From contig NC_034421.1 of the NCBI RefSeq assembly GCF_002078875.1, positions 6,753,935-6,817,934 on the forward strand: a stretch of DNA of 64,000 bases. Direction: 5' to 3'. The stretch is from Numida meleagris (taxonomy: Eukaryota > Chordata > Aves > Galliformes > Numididae). Each line of letters opens with the position of its first letter. Positions within the stretch are counted from its first letter, which is position 1. Under the pieces are notes generated by a model. That model did not search any database, was not told the DNA's origin, and saw nothing but the letters and a program-made list of their open reading frames with translations. The position numbers and the translations under genes are program-made. Positions 23,946 through 36,310 of this stretch are shown here, piece by piece.

Positions 23946-24215
23946 TGAATAGCACGCAGTTACTGACAGATGTTAAACTTACTGGTTATTCCCCAGGTTG
24001 GGGAGTTTGATCAATCCTAATTTGCCATTACAGTTGTTCAGAGAGCAAGAGAGAGAATGCTTCTATAGTTAGATGGCTTAAGAGGACGGTACAGCCCTGA
24101 GATGTTTTCTGTTGAATATGGAAATAACAGTAGTTAAAGCCCTCTGCATGGGTTTACTGTGAAAGTGACCACTATGCCACATTTGACAGTTTCAGTTTTT
24201 TGTGCAGCTCCTTCA

Positions 24216-24221
24216 AATAAA
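24216..24221 (+). terminator. E4F1: Proximal poly(A) signal of E4F1
   Basis: AATAAA lies about 270 bases after the E4F1 stop codon. It could give a short 3' UTR. Confidence 0.5.
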
Positions 24222-24680
24222 GGAAATTCCTTTGCAAAGCATTTACCTCTGACCACAGGACAGTAGTGTTCTGGTGTTTAAAAGGATTCGGAAAGTGAAG
24301 CAAGTATGTAGGGTCTCGTAAGAGATTACTTAAATTAATCATATGCATTTAAAACAAACCAAGAAAACCAAACCTAAGGAGTTCTGGTGTGCATTTACCA
24401 CCAGTCAAATGCTTTCATGCCTTTAACCTCACTACTTTACTCCTCCTAAGGCATGGTACTGCAGTATTTTTTTTTTTTTTAAATATTTTATATCCTGGAC
24501 AAGTAGCCTTATGTACTGGTCTATAAAGAATGAGTCATTGTACCCTTGCAAAGCCAGACAGGCTGCTCTGAGAGCTAGTCTGTTGGTGTGTAAAGCCATA
24601 ATGTACATTAATTTTTTAGAACCATATATGGATTTTTAATTGCATATTGTACAGATTAGGCATGTAAATACGTTTTTAAA

Positions 24681-24686
24681 AATAAA
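24681..24686 (+). terminator. E4F1: Distal poly(A) signal of E4F1
   Basis: AATAAA lies about 735 bases after the E4F1 stop, in an AT-rich segment with T-rich sequence around it. It would give a longer 3' UTR. Both signals look usable. Confidence 0.55.
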
Positions 24687-24689
24687 GTT

Positions 24690-26260
24690 ATTTAAAGTTC
24701 TTACTACACTTTTCCTATTATTTCTGCTGTGTTATCACTCAGAAGAACTTCTGGAAGGAGAAAAGAACAGGGCACTTAACATTGTGCTTACGAAACCCTC
24801 GTCCTTTGGTGAGTCACAAACAAGTTTTCACCCCCAAGCAAATCCCTACAAGCTTAGACTTGTGCATCTCTGCTTTTGGAGATCTTTCAAATGATCTACA
24901 GCTAACATTCCAGGCAGAGGGATTACAGAAGGTTACTTTCATAGCCATAAATCTACTTCTTTCTTTGATCGTTAAATCAGAGGGGTTTTTTTTAAGTCCA
25001 CTGATAAAGTGCTCTTTAGAGTTCACCTGGAGAAATCCCAGCACAGAAGTGGAAAACCGTATTACTGTGATACTTCTAATGGGGTCCATTTTGTGAATGC
25101 AGGAGGGCAGCTCAAGAAACAGCTTCAGCAGCTGTCAACTTCCCCTACAGCAAAAAGCCAAAAATGCAAAGAAATACTTACAGCACAGTCCGGTCTCTCA
25201 CTGAACAGAATTTCAAACAATAGAAAGAAAATGAGAAATGCCAGAGGGATTAAGTTTGTAATCTGCCAGAACCTGCAGAGCTCAACGACCATTTTTTAAT
25301 ACTCTTTTCAGGACGCTGAAATTTTATCAGAATTCCACCATTTTAGTAACGCTAAAGCGACATCTTATTTTGAAATTGCTGAACACGGGCATCAGAAGAG
25401 ATTTAGCAGCTCAGAAGTAGCACTTGTAGCTTCCTTTTTGACAGTAAGGTGTTCCATACTCATTCAAATTTGCAGTACAACACTGATTCTGCAAACTACT
25501 GAATCTAACAGCATTCATGGTTTTTTAGCTGAATATATGCAACTCCTTCTACATACTGTTAATAGTAATAGGTTAAACATTGGCCAAGCAAGGGTACTCA
25601 CAAGAAGATGAAGCTTCCTCGAAGTTCACAACAGCTCTTTGTTAGCTCTTCCCTTGCTACTGTGCATACAGAGAGAAAGATTCACCGCAGCCTTTGGTCC
25701 ACGCTTGCATCTCCATGCCAGCAAGTTTGTTTCCAGGCCCTCTAACAGCATCTCACTGAGTATCTTTATAAATAGAGTTCTGCTGAGGTACTGTTAATAA
25801 GAATATTGCTGTCAGCTGTGAGTTACTCTTTCTGCACAGCAAAGGTCTCCTGCAGGAAGATGTACGTAAGATATACCAAAGTAACTCAGGAACTCCATTT
25901 GCCAATTACATTGTGGCATATATTATGCAGCACACAAACAGTAACCATATATATATATTTATACACATTTAAAGTTCATTGTGTACATGTACCTTAGCTG
26001 AACCTATCTCAAGTTCAGCAAGCTTCCGGACTGTGGCTGTGTCTGAGAAGACAAAGATGTTGCTTTCACAGCTGGTCTGAGCAGTGTTACAGACAAACTT
26101 GCAGGGACTCCAGCTTTTTCTTTTTGGAAGTCTGATCACCTTTAGGAAAAGTTTCCAACTAATTGAAATTGTTTTTTTCTTATTCATACAAAGTTCCCCG
26201 TGGCATCAAAGTGCATTTTACAAAAAGTAAAAATAAAGCACAATGAAAAGAATAGTATCT
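24690..26260. other. E4F1-ZDHHC4 convergent intergenic region (human chr16/chr7 synteny junction)
   Basis: No coding exon can be supported. The stretch is AT-rich, with a short TA repeat near 25948-25965. It should contain the 3' UTR of ZDHHC4 on the minus strand, but I found no canonical AATAAA there on that strand. Genes to the left are on human 16p13.3 and those to the right on human 7p22.1. Confidence 0.5.
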
Positions 26261-29200
26261 TCACGTTTTCTTCTTTCTTTGCAGCACTGTAGAAGGTGTA
26301 AAGATTTCCTTTAAATTCATCCAGGCTCCTTTAGCATAAACATTTTTGTAGACAACTTGTCTGTCACAGGGCTGCAGTGTTAGATGATGGGAATGCCCGT
26401 ATCTTCTGGATTTATACCACTCATTGAAAGTTCTGTTGGTTAAGGCCAAGTATAGGTTGAAACAGCAGTATGCACCCAGTATAAGTGTGAGAAGAATAAC
26501 AAAACCAAGCATGAAGACAATCCTAGGAAAAGTCAAGAAAAGGTGCTGCAAAGAAAAAATAATAACTTGGTTATAAAGTTGGGCTATTAAATCACGTGGC
26601 ACGAGAGAATAGAGCATTCACTATGTATCACCTCACTGCCATACTATAGAAAGGGAAGAAGGGAACAAAAAGCAAAATGACTGAAATACAAGCGTGACTC
26701 AATCACTTTTTGCTTAAGTGTGTGAGGAAATATTAAAGGATCTAAATTCCAGGGTAGTAGGGTCCTGCTTTAACATATTTATCTCAATTATTATTATGGT
26801 CATTTCCTAAACAGTACTAAAAGAGATCATCATTGGAACACAGCCATTTCCATGCATCAGATCTGCTGAGTTTCAGCAGCTGAAAGAATGGGAATGTGAA
26901 CAAAATGCTATGAAAACAATCCAACATTTTAAAAGTATTCTCCAGTGAGTTTTCTAAACTTAAACAGCTGCGTAAGTCAGTAAAAAACTGCCATCTGTCT
27001 GCACTCTGCCTGTGAGAACAGGTGCACATTAGGATCACTGAAAGCAAAGACACAGATAAATCTTTTTATAGTCTAATAGGCCAGCGAGTGTAAGCTTACC
27101 TGAATGAGAAAGAGAATGTCAACAGCGTGCTCTTGCCCTTGGTCATCAATGTAACTCCCGTGCATCATATTGGACAGCAGCACCACTCGGATGAGAAATG
27201 CTGTGGTGATGGTTGCAATGGTTGCAGCCATCACAGTCAGTGTAAAGAGGTAGAGGAAGAAATACTTTGCATTGAAGGCACCGATGCAGTTGTTGACCCA
27301 CACACAGTGGTGATCAAAACGATGTACACAGGTATCACAAAAACCTGATCAGAAGCGAGCAACAAGACAAGTCAGTTTTTTGACTTTCAGGTAATTGATT
27401 CAATTTGTTATGCAGTTTAGGACAGCTTTGCATCCAAGAAAAAAAAATTAGAATTCTGCTCATGATTTAGGTGATAGTGTTTTAAGTAAATTAAAGGAAA
27501 TTTGACTACTTACCAGCAAATAAACATTAAAAACAAAGATGTGTACCTAATTCCTTGATTTTATTCACCAAGACTACAGCTCATTTTGCTTTCTCTGACA
27601 ATACTGCCTAACACAGCATGTGAAAGGTAGAGATTGTAATTCTCTATTTTAAGTGATGATGAAAGCAGCAAATTCTGCCAGGGAAACAAGAAATCCCGAA
27701 CTCAGCTCTTGGCAGGCAATGATTTTTATTTCACCTCTGGATGCCCAACAGCTTGTCTATCCCTGACCCAAAACGATCCCCTCAGAACTGGTCATTTCTG
27801 TGAGAATTAATAATAGCATGAATGGGCCAAGGGCTGCTGTGATCTGGAACCCTGCTAAAAATGAACAGCATTCTATGTGCATTGAACTGAATAACAAAAC
27901 AGATGTAGTATGCATTGAAGTTGTTGATATAGAATTAATTTGGGAATGTATTATTATGCTTGTCAAGGAAGTTAAAGTTCTTACTGCAGTGTTTTGATCT
28001 GGCTGGCTTTTCCATGTTGCACGTAGCGCACACAACGCCTTTCTGAAATAATACACCATCATATGCATAAGTCTTCATCAGTGATGCATGATTTGATTTT
28101 GTTATTACACCTGCAAAAGAAACAAGAAAAAAAAAGTACAAGTATTGGTGTCAGTAACATTTTTAGGTTCCATTTTCAAACAGCCCACATTCAACATGAG
28201 CTTACCAGGATTGGCACGGGAGCAGAGAATGAAGCAGCCCATGTTCCCAGCCAGCAGCAGGTAGGGCAGCAGCAGCAGCACAAGGTGGAACTCCAGCTCC
28301 CAGCAGTAAACAAACACTTCCCATGTGTATTCAGCATAAACTGCTGCTTGCAGGGCTATGTGCAGCACGACAAACAAATAACTTCTGCAACAGAAAGGAG
28401 ATGGTCTAGTTAATAATCAATGTCCTGATCAACAGATCAAATACACTCAGCAAAGACTTTCCAAAAGCAAGGAGACACCTCTTTCAGGTTTTCAGGCCAG
28501 CACAGATTGCATATTAAATGTTCTCTCCACCCAGAGGCCTCACCTTCTCTTCTCCACATGTACAGTCCTTTAAATATGCCTGCTAAACTCACATCCATTA
28601 TCAGCACATCCTTTGGATTTGTTTCCATCAGCTAGTCCAGTGCAGTCTCACAGTTCCCTGGGGCTGCCAAAACATGCCACAGCAATAGGCTATAAAATAT
28701 TCTGCCAAAAGACATTACTGCTCCAAAAGCAACGCAAACCCAAGTAAAAGGTAATCTTAAAACACCATAGTATTTTAAGTAGCTGTTCTAAAAGGAAGTG
28801 TGGCAGAAGGTTAGCAACAGTGAACACTAGTTCCAGCCTGTCAGCAGACTACCACCTCTGTGAGGCAAGGAGCACAACTGCTTGGCACGCTGGTTTGCTG
28901 GGGATGCATCATACTGTGCAACAACTCCCAGCAGCTTGGCAAACAGATGCTCAGGTTAAGACACAGGGTACTAAAGAGACTTTCACTTACTACACTTTTG
29001 TACACAGTTTTCTAGACTTATATTACCAGTTTGAAATAACTAGTAATTATGTATTTTACTACAGTGCGAAGTGCATTGTAGATAAGCTCTCCTAGCCTGC
29101 TCTCTCCTGCATTCCTTTTGTGTGCAATCCAGCAAGATCCTGCTGAGTCTCCTCTCGAGAGCAGGGCTACTAGAAGTCACCCTCACGTGCTGAGTCTCAC

Positions 29201-32200
29201 TGTGCTTCTGCATGAAACGAAACGTCCTGTGGCTGAACGAGGTGACGCGGTGCAATAGCACGCTGGTAGGATCAAAGTGCCTCCAGCACAAATTGTAACC
29301 TAGCAGTGACAGCTACACCAAGCTCATCAGATAATTGCTCTGTTGCTGACTGCACATTCAACAGTGAAACCACTCTCTCTTGGGCAGTGTTAACTAACAC
29401 CAGAAAATCTGCACAGCAGGCAACAAACAACAGTGGCGTGCATTCAACAGCTGTATTATGCCCCTGAAGTACCTGGCATACTCGAGTTGCTGCCCCCCCA
29501 GGACAGGTATTTAAGAAGTTTCTGAAACAGATCTTAAAGCACCAGATTTTACAAGACACTGCAAAATTCACCTTCATCCAGCACGCTAGACGTTGGCAGC
29601 TTCCCGTGAGCCACCCGCACATCCAGGCTGCTGCACTAAGAGTAACGGGACTGGAGGGAGAGAGAGCGGGGACCACCAGCTCTGTCTGAACTCATTCTGC
29701 AGCTGCCAGGGAGTTTGCTGTGATTCTCCCGTGGATGTGGTTACGGAGCCACATTATTTATCAAATACGTTCAGACATTTCTGGGTACCATCTTCTCAAC
29801 ACCAGTAACAGCAAGACAACAGCGTGGCAAACCTGAATGGGAATTTGTAATGCCCAGCAGGCACTCCTAATGAAGAGAGAATATCTAAGGATAATGCTAA
29901 CAGCCCTGATGGCAGCAGTGGCAGGACAACAGCAGCAACCAGAAATATTAGCAAAAAATAACGTCAAAAGTGTTAAATAAACATGTGTTACCGTGTGTGA
30001 AAGAGCCTGTGGAGCACCTTCTGTGTCAGCCTCTGGAGCCGAGTGGGGATTACGAATGACAGCACCTGAGGACAATAAACACACTGTGTTTGTCTGACTT
30101 GCACGCCGCTTCTACCTTGTGCACTGCTCAAACAAAAATGTAAGTTGTTAATCCCTCAGTTATATACCACTGCAGCCGTACCACTGGGGAGGTTTTCAGG
30201 GCACACGAGCTCCTCACAGGCATGTCACTGGGGCTTTCAAAAGGGGAGTGAGGTTCCACATTCCTGGAAGCCCAGCAGGCACAAACAAATGTATCTGGGT
30301 TAATGTGTGAAAGTTATAAGGAGCTTTTATCAGGTTATAGACTGGGTAACTGGCTAAGCAGGGGATAGAACTGAGCAATTTCTGAACTACAATATGCTTC
30401 ATGGGGACATCTGACAGATGTAAGGGGAGATAAGCAAAGAGATAAAGCCTGCTATTCTCCAGAAAGATACGTAAACACACAAAAACAAAAAGCAAACCAA
30501 CAAACCAACAAAAAAACACCCCAGTTTCTTCAGCTACAGCTACAGCTCAGTTTGACAGCTCCACGTCTGCTTAATTGCCATTTCAAAAACAGCTAGACAG
30601 AGAGAAGAAGAAAACTGCCTGTCTTCATTCAGTGGGGTCCTCCACAACACTCTGCGACTGAGGAATTGTTTGGCTCTGCTGTTCAGAAGATGACATCTCT
30701 ATAGCAACGCTCTGCTTTAGCAGTGGTGGAAGAAATAGAGCAGCTGAGCCTATTTCTAGCAGACAGGGAAAGAAAACACAGTCACAGCTTTTTATCTCGG
30801 ACGTGAAAGACCAGAAGGCAAAAAACATATGTAGAGTTGAGAAGATGTTAAATATTTTTCTTTTAACTGGTATGCCTCTTATTGGCAGCTCAAGTTACAA
30901 GCCTTTTTAAAAGAGACCGCATAGTGCAGCAGGAGACACGCTACAGACAGAGCGACACACAACCCATCACACAACTGCAGAATCAAATCAGCTGCGTGTT
31001 AATTACGGCCTAATGTTGTATTTCCTCACATATAGAACATCAATTCCTTGTAATTGAGACATTTCCTACACCAAAGCAAAAAGCTCTTATGCATACGATT
31101 GTGCTTGCAGTGGTGACAGAGGTATGAGCTGTACAGTGAGCACAACCACCCTGCACAACTGGAGCACTGGCAGCTTGGCAAACAGCCGGGGGTGGGAGAT
31201 GTTTTGTTGCAGAGCTGGAAGCAGCTGTGCTGTGTGCAAGTGGGTTGCTTCGTAACACACCGAATACTTTAAGGGATCTCCAAGGAGCGCAGGCAAATGA
31301 TGGCAATACGCTTCCAGACTTACGCGCTGCATTAATTATGCCCAGAAATGAATTTAAAATAAAGTGTCTAGAGAAACTATTTAGGACTACCTATGTTTAC
31401 TTCGTGCACACCGGTACCAATTGCATTTCTCCAAAGAGGGACCTCACAGCACAGCAGTGCATTAGTTGCTGATTGCTACGTTTCATGCAAGTACCCATTA
31501 AGAAATGTGGGAAAATAATAACATTTCTCTCCATGGTGATGAGTGTCTGCTCAGCAAAATGCTGATACCAGGAACAAAATAGGATCAAAGTCTGTTTAGA
31601 CTCTCATAAACAGCACTAAATGCTATTTACAAGTTAAATAACTGCCTTATCCCTTCCCTGGCAATATTGCTACACTTCTACTTTTTTTTTTTTTCCCCCC
31701 AATCAGATACAACTCCATAGACAGAAAAACAAGCTAAAGTCTTGTCAATTCACTCCCTGCTTTTACAACAAAACACCAATTCTTAATCCTCTTTTAAAAG
31801 CTCCTAATACCCCCACTTTCTTTGGGAACAGCAGCCTGCAGCACTGTGACGGACTCACATTAAAAAGCTTTCCTTAAACTACTTACTAGCAGTCACAATT
31901 CTGCCCGTGTTCATTCTCAGCACCTCCCTGTGCCCCGTTCCTCTCAATGGGAGCAGCAGACACCGCGGTCTGCAGACACCTGGGGCTCGTTCCTGGCACC
32001 CCAGGCTGCCGTGTCGGGCTGCCGCGGATCAGTACAATTCCGGCACCACACGGCAGCTGGCCGAGCAGCACGAAATACACACCGCCACTCTGACCACCGA
32101 GCAGCATTTTTTTTTTTTTTTTAATGGAGGTGATTCAGAATCGTAGAATCACAGAATGGAAGGGACCTCACTTCGCCAACCCTGCCACGGGCAGGGACCC

Positions 32201-32552
32201 CTCGCTGCTGCCCAGGGCCCGTCCACGGCCTCGGGCACCTCCAGGCACGGGGCACCCACGTTTCTCCACACAGCAGCACCAAGGCCTCGCTCTGACTGAA
32301 GGATTTCTCCCTAATATCTACGCTAACCCACCCTGCTTAGTTTAAAGCTGCTCCCCCCCGCCCTGCCCCACGGCCCCGGTACCGAGTCCCTTCCACCCGC
32401 GGCGAGGCCGCGCCGGGCTCAGCCCTTACCTGGCCCGCAGTGCGGGCAGCCCTGCCCAGGCGGCCGCCCCCGCTCCCCGCGTGGCTGCAGTACAGCGCGG
32501 CGACGGCAAGCACGAGGCACAGGTAGAGCAGCAGGAGCGGCAGAAAGTCCAT
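26261..32552 (-). CDS. ZDHHC4: ZDHHC4, DHHC-type protein S-palmitoyltransferase
   Basis: Six coding exons, in transcript order: 32552-32430, 30065-29992, 28384-28206, 28110-27985, 27344-27100, 26545-26261. They give 343 residues (human 344). The enzyme transfers palmitate to protein cysteines in the ER/Golgi membrane system through a cysteine acyl-intermediate. A hydrophobic N-terminal segment ([20 protein letters not shown]) is followed by further membrane segments (~76-88 and ~100-118). The cysteine-rich domain runs from [16 protein letters not shown] through [15 protein letters not shown], with the catalytic DHHC at 178-181. Two more membrane segments follow (~195-220 and ~258-285). The C-terminus ends LQRKKKT, a lysine-rich tail of the kind seen in ER-retained proteins. 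The gene sits head to head with GRID2IP, as in human. Confidence 0.96.
32133..32362 (-). repeat. CR1 retroposon 3'-end fragment
   Basis: The stretch starts with GATTCAGAATCGTAGAATCAC and continues AATGGAAGGGACCTCAC. After a divergent middle it reaches CTCCCTAATATCTACGCTAACCC and TTAGTTTAAAGC, the expected order for a reverse-complemented CR1 3' end. It is about 230 bases and is preceded by a T16 run. It lies in ZDHHC4 intron 1, ending about 70 bases from the exon 1 donor. Confidence 0.85.
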
Positions 32553-32940
32553 CCCGCGGGGCAGCGCTGGCACCCGCAACCAGCAGCGCCTCGCGCTGTG
32601 CCAGGCCCGGCAACGAGGGACGGGGCATCTCAGAGCCCGGCGGGCCGCGCCGGGTCTGGAGAACACCGAGAACCTCGGCCCCGCCGCCCCGGAACTGCGA
32701 ATCGAGGCCGAGGGCACGGCACGGCACGGCACGGCACGGCACGGCACGGCACGGCACGGCGCGCACGGCCGCACCCGGAAGCGGCGGCTGCGCTCGCGGA
32801 GTCGGGGCGGCTTCGGCGGGGGAGGCCCGGGGCCGCGGCACCAGGCGGCCCGCAACCGCTGCACGGCGCCCAGCTCCTGCCAGGCCCTCGAGCTGGGTCC
32901 GCGGAACAAACCGAGGACGAAAGCAGGCGAAATAAAAGCG
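32370..32940. promoter_or_regulatory. ZDHHC4: CpG-island promoter of ZDHHC4
   Basis: GC- and CpG-rich DNA surrounds the ZDHHC4 first exon and extends about 390 bases upstream of its start codon. No TATA box is seen. It contains a perfect pentanucleotide repeat at 32716-32760, which would lie in or near the 5' UTR. Confidence 0.7.
32716..32760. repeat. (ACGGC)9 pentanucleotide repeat
   Basis: Nine uninterrupted ACGGC units lie about 165-210 bases upstream of the ZDHHC4 ATG. The unit contains CpG, so methylation and copy-number variation could affect the promoter. Confidence 0.95.
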
Positions 32941-33079
32941 AAATCTCTCGGGTCGGAGCGGTGTGCAGTTCTTGTGGCCCCGGATGGGTGCAGCGCTGCT
33001 TTGTGAAGTTGCTACAAGCCCTCATGTTTGCTGCTTCTGGGGCAAGCGGCGTCTTCCCGGTTCCTAATGGGAGCTCCAG

Positions 33080-33990
33080 GTGTTACGGTGTTTAACAACG
33101 AATCGAAGAAATCCACGTGCAGAAACTCAACAGCAAAGTTTTGCTGCTGTCTAGTCAGGTGTTCCTTATTAGCAGCTGGGGATACTTCCACCATAAGCGC
33201 TTCCAAGATGACATGATTCAAACTCCTTTACATAGTGCATATCATCAATTATGCATGAGAAAATTAGCATATACACGCCTATCTCAGGTAGTGGTTTATG
33301 AGATTTCCAGTCTTCTATTCCACGGTCTCTTCTACTGTCTGGAATCCTTTCAGCATCGTGGCAGCCCGACCGACAGCCTGTTCCTCCAGCTGCTTGTCTT
33401 CCTCACTCATCCCCTCGATGAGCTTTCTTCACTGACACATGCTCAGTAGGAGAATGCCTATTATAAGTAATTCGTAGGTACCAAAATCATAACATTTGCT
33501 CACTCAGCACTCGGCCATTATTTCTGGACACTTGCTTGTCCATGGATAGAGATAAGTTTGGCAACCTGTCTTTTACTGATATATACTGGGGTGTTGGAAG
33601 ATAAGGAGGATAGGGGGGGAGTATCTTGTCATCTGCCTGTTGCATCCCAACCTACACCCGGGGTGAGGCAATTCAGCCCTGTGTGGAGGCCCTGGCTTCT
33701 TTTGATGTTTGATAAGCCTACTCGCGTCGTTTCATCATTGTGTATCTTTTGCTGAAGGTCTCTTGTTAAAATAGAATAGCCTTACAGCATGCTTTCTAGT
33801 CTATTATGCTACATCCGTTAACTATTGGCAACATCTAAAAGCTATTATAGTTTTGCAAGCAAGAACTAATCACATAATGCAATAATTCAACAACTATATT
33901 TCTGAAAGTACGCTGCTAAAATGTACGGTATACCTGCTTTTTCAAATCAGCTACTTCTAAAAACACGTTACAAAATTATTACCAAAAATA
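33080..33990. other. AT-rich island of unknown origin, possibly a degraded retroelement or solo LTR
   Basis: This roughly 0.9 kb block is AT-rich and lacks the GC character of both flanks. It has no recognised coding sequence. Its texture (a TGTTACGG-like start and a TATTATAAG TATA-like element near 33463) is reminiscent of avian long terminal repeats. I could not identify a family or confirm target-site duplications, so the call is tentative. Confidence 0.25.
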
Positions 33991-33999
33991 CGACTCCTT

Positions 34000-36160
34000 T
34001 AGAACCAGGGAGTCATACAAGCTATAAAATCAAGTACTGGTGCTGGGTGGGAGCGGGTGGGAGCCCAGCACTGGCTGCTGCCTGTGGCTGTTAGCTGAAA
34101 CCATCCTGGCCTGGCCGTGCTGCCCTGCTGCCAGCACGCAGCGATTGGGTTACTGTGCCGGGATAGTTTGCTGCAGGAACTCAGCCAGGTGCTGCTGCCA
34201 GGTAACAGATCCAAAGCTCCGCGGCGCTGTGATGGTTTTGCCAGCTGATCCTCTGGGCACGCAGGTAAGGGCTGCAGGGTGCTGGGAGATGAGAAACGCG
34301 CTGGGCAGAAGGGGCTGTGGGGCATGAGGGGCACTTCACAATTTGGATCTTGTTCTCTCTGGTAAGCTCCTGGATGGAAGCACACCGAGGTGGGGTCTTA
34401 GTGCAGCCTGGGGCAGTGATGTGCAGCCCTGCACTGCACTCCTGGGCTGTCACCAAGAGCTGTTTTTGTCCTCCTGATAATAGCAAACATTCTCCACTCT
34501 CTGGGTACTGCTCTGGGTACTGCTGTAGGTTTGGGATGTTGGAAGGAACTGTGCACGTTTGGTGCAGTGCTGTGCTTGCCTGGGGATGCGTGGGCCTGTG
34601 CCTTGTCTGTGCACAGCAGAGCTGCACCCTGCTCTGCTCCCAGGCCTCCTGGGCTATGCTGGGAGAAAAACAACAGCAGAGGCTTCAGCAGTAGGCTGAG
34701 CCTCAGCACAGAGCTCATTCAGCCTGAACGCTGTGAAAATCAGTTAAAAGCCTTGTCTGATGTGAGTCTGGGAGGAGGTCTTCAAGGAACCATTCACTAT
34801 CCGTACATTTAGATTGGAAGCTCACAACTGATTTCTTGCAAGGATTAAAAATGGACATCCCTTACAGCTGTGCCTGCCTGTTGGGCACTCAGCAGCTCAG
34901 ACCCCTGACACTTTGGCAGGAATGCACTCAGGCGGCAGCACGCAAGCAGCCAGCACACCGGCAGTGATGAGCGAAGCACAGTGTGCAGCCATGGGAGCTC
35001 TGCAACTCCCTTCCTTAAGGCTTTGCCCAACCTCAGGTAGCCCAGGTTTCCAGGAGGCTGCTCCATGCTGCTCACCAGGAAGGCAGGATGGCTCTGTGCT
35101 CTGTATGGGGATGTGCCGCCCTTCTGCAGCTTCCTGCTCCTGCTGGTGCTGCAGCAGGATGTGTAATACCCTAAAACCTCTTAGCGTGCTAAGCCCTGGG
35201 ATCCCTAAGTGCTGAGGAAGCAAAGGAGAAAATCAGAAATAGCAGCTTAAGGGGGAGCTGCAGGCAGCATGGGGTCTGCGCTCAGGATGCTCCCCGTTGT
35301 GAGGAGCTCTGCCCTGCTGCCTGCAGCCCGGTAGAGGCAGTGCCCCGAGCAGAACCCCACAGCCAGCCCAGACCCAGTTCTGCAGCATGGTGTGGGTCAT
35401 GGGGTGGACACCTCCGCAGCCTCTGTGCTCCCACCCGAATTCCAGCCCCAGGGGCTCAGAGTGCTGCATCCCACTGCTTGGCACAGCCTGTCTTTGGATT
35501 TGCCCACATGGGTAATGGATTTCCCTCCATGGGATCTAATCTGTTGTACCTCCTCTCAGGCCCTAATCCCCTCGAGCTGCAAGCTGAGGTCAGTGCAAGG
35601 CTCAGCCAGGGCAAGCACAGCAATTGGTCCATCTGTAGTTCTCCCTGTGATGGCAATAAAGGCAATTAGGACAGAGGGGAAGAAAGGCAAGGAAAGCACT
35701 GCCGGGTGCCCGGCCTCGACCTGGAACACCTGGGAGAGCTCAGCTGTGCCGTGAGCATATGGGGACACGGAGCGGCCAGCAGGGACCTCGCTTGGCCATG
35801 TCACAGCTCACAGCGACGCAGGTGATGGAGGACAGCGGGGAACGCCGGGACCTCGTGGTGGGACAGACCTGCCCTGTTGAGCTGACTGGAGAGGAATTCT
35901 GTAAGTGCTGTAGCAGTAGGATGGGAAGGTGGAAGGATGATGTGACTGTGGCCATCAGCCCCGCTGTAATGCAGTCAGCACTGTGCGGAGGAGGACATGG
36001 TCATTACCTTTAGTGTTGGTTTCCACAGAGTGTTTGGTCCCTTTTAGCACTTCCTGATGAGGATGGCACCTGCTGTGCCCTTCCGATGCAGAGCAAGAAA
36101 CTCAGGATGCATTCCCAATGATGCTTCAGAGTGATTCAGTCTGCAGAGTCCACCTAAGAT
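34000..36160. other. Upstream intergenic region of GRID2IP, no gene recognised
   Basis: Only short frames without family resemblance occur on either strand. Untranslated first exon(s) of the long GRID2IP transcript may lie here or between 36160 and 36960. I cannot place them from sequence alone. Confidence 0.4.
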
Positions 36161-36310
36161 AATTTGCCCCGATAAAATTGTCTGTTTCATTTTTGTAAAT
36201 GCTTAATGTGAGTTAAGTAACATGGATGGAATAAACATGGGAATAAAAAGCATCTTCAGGCAGCTGAGATCAAATGAAGTGAAGCTCTGCATGCAAATTA
36301 ATTGAGCGAG
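36160..36310. promoter_or_regulatory. AT-rich putative conserved element upstream of GRID2IP
   Basis: An AT-rich block in GC-richer surroundings, about 0.7 kb before the GRID2IP start codon. It has homeodomain-type cores (TTAATTGA, TAATG) and ATGCAAAT, which matches an octamer. It is offered as a candidate enhancer because of composition and motif content only. Confidence 0.25.

Noticed and set aside
27651..27720. Second box C-like motif (GTGATGATGA) in ZDHHC4 intron
   Set aside because: No CTGA box D within 100 bases and it is on the strand opposite to the host gene.
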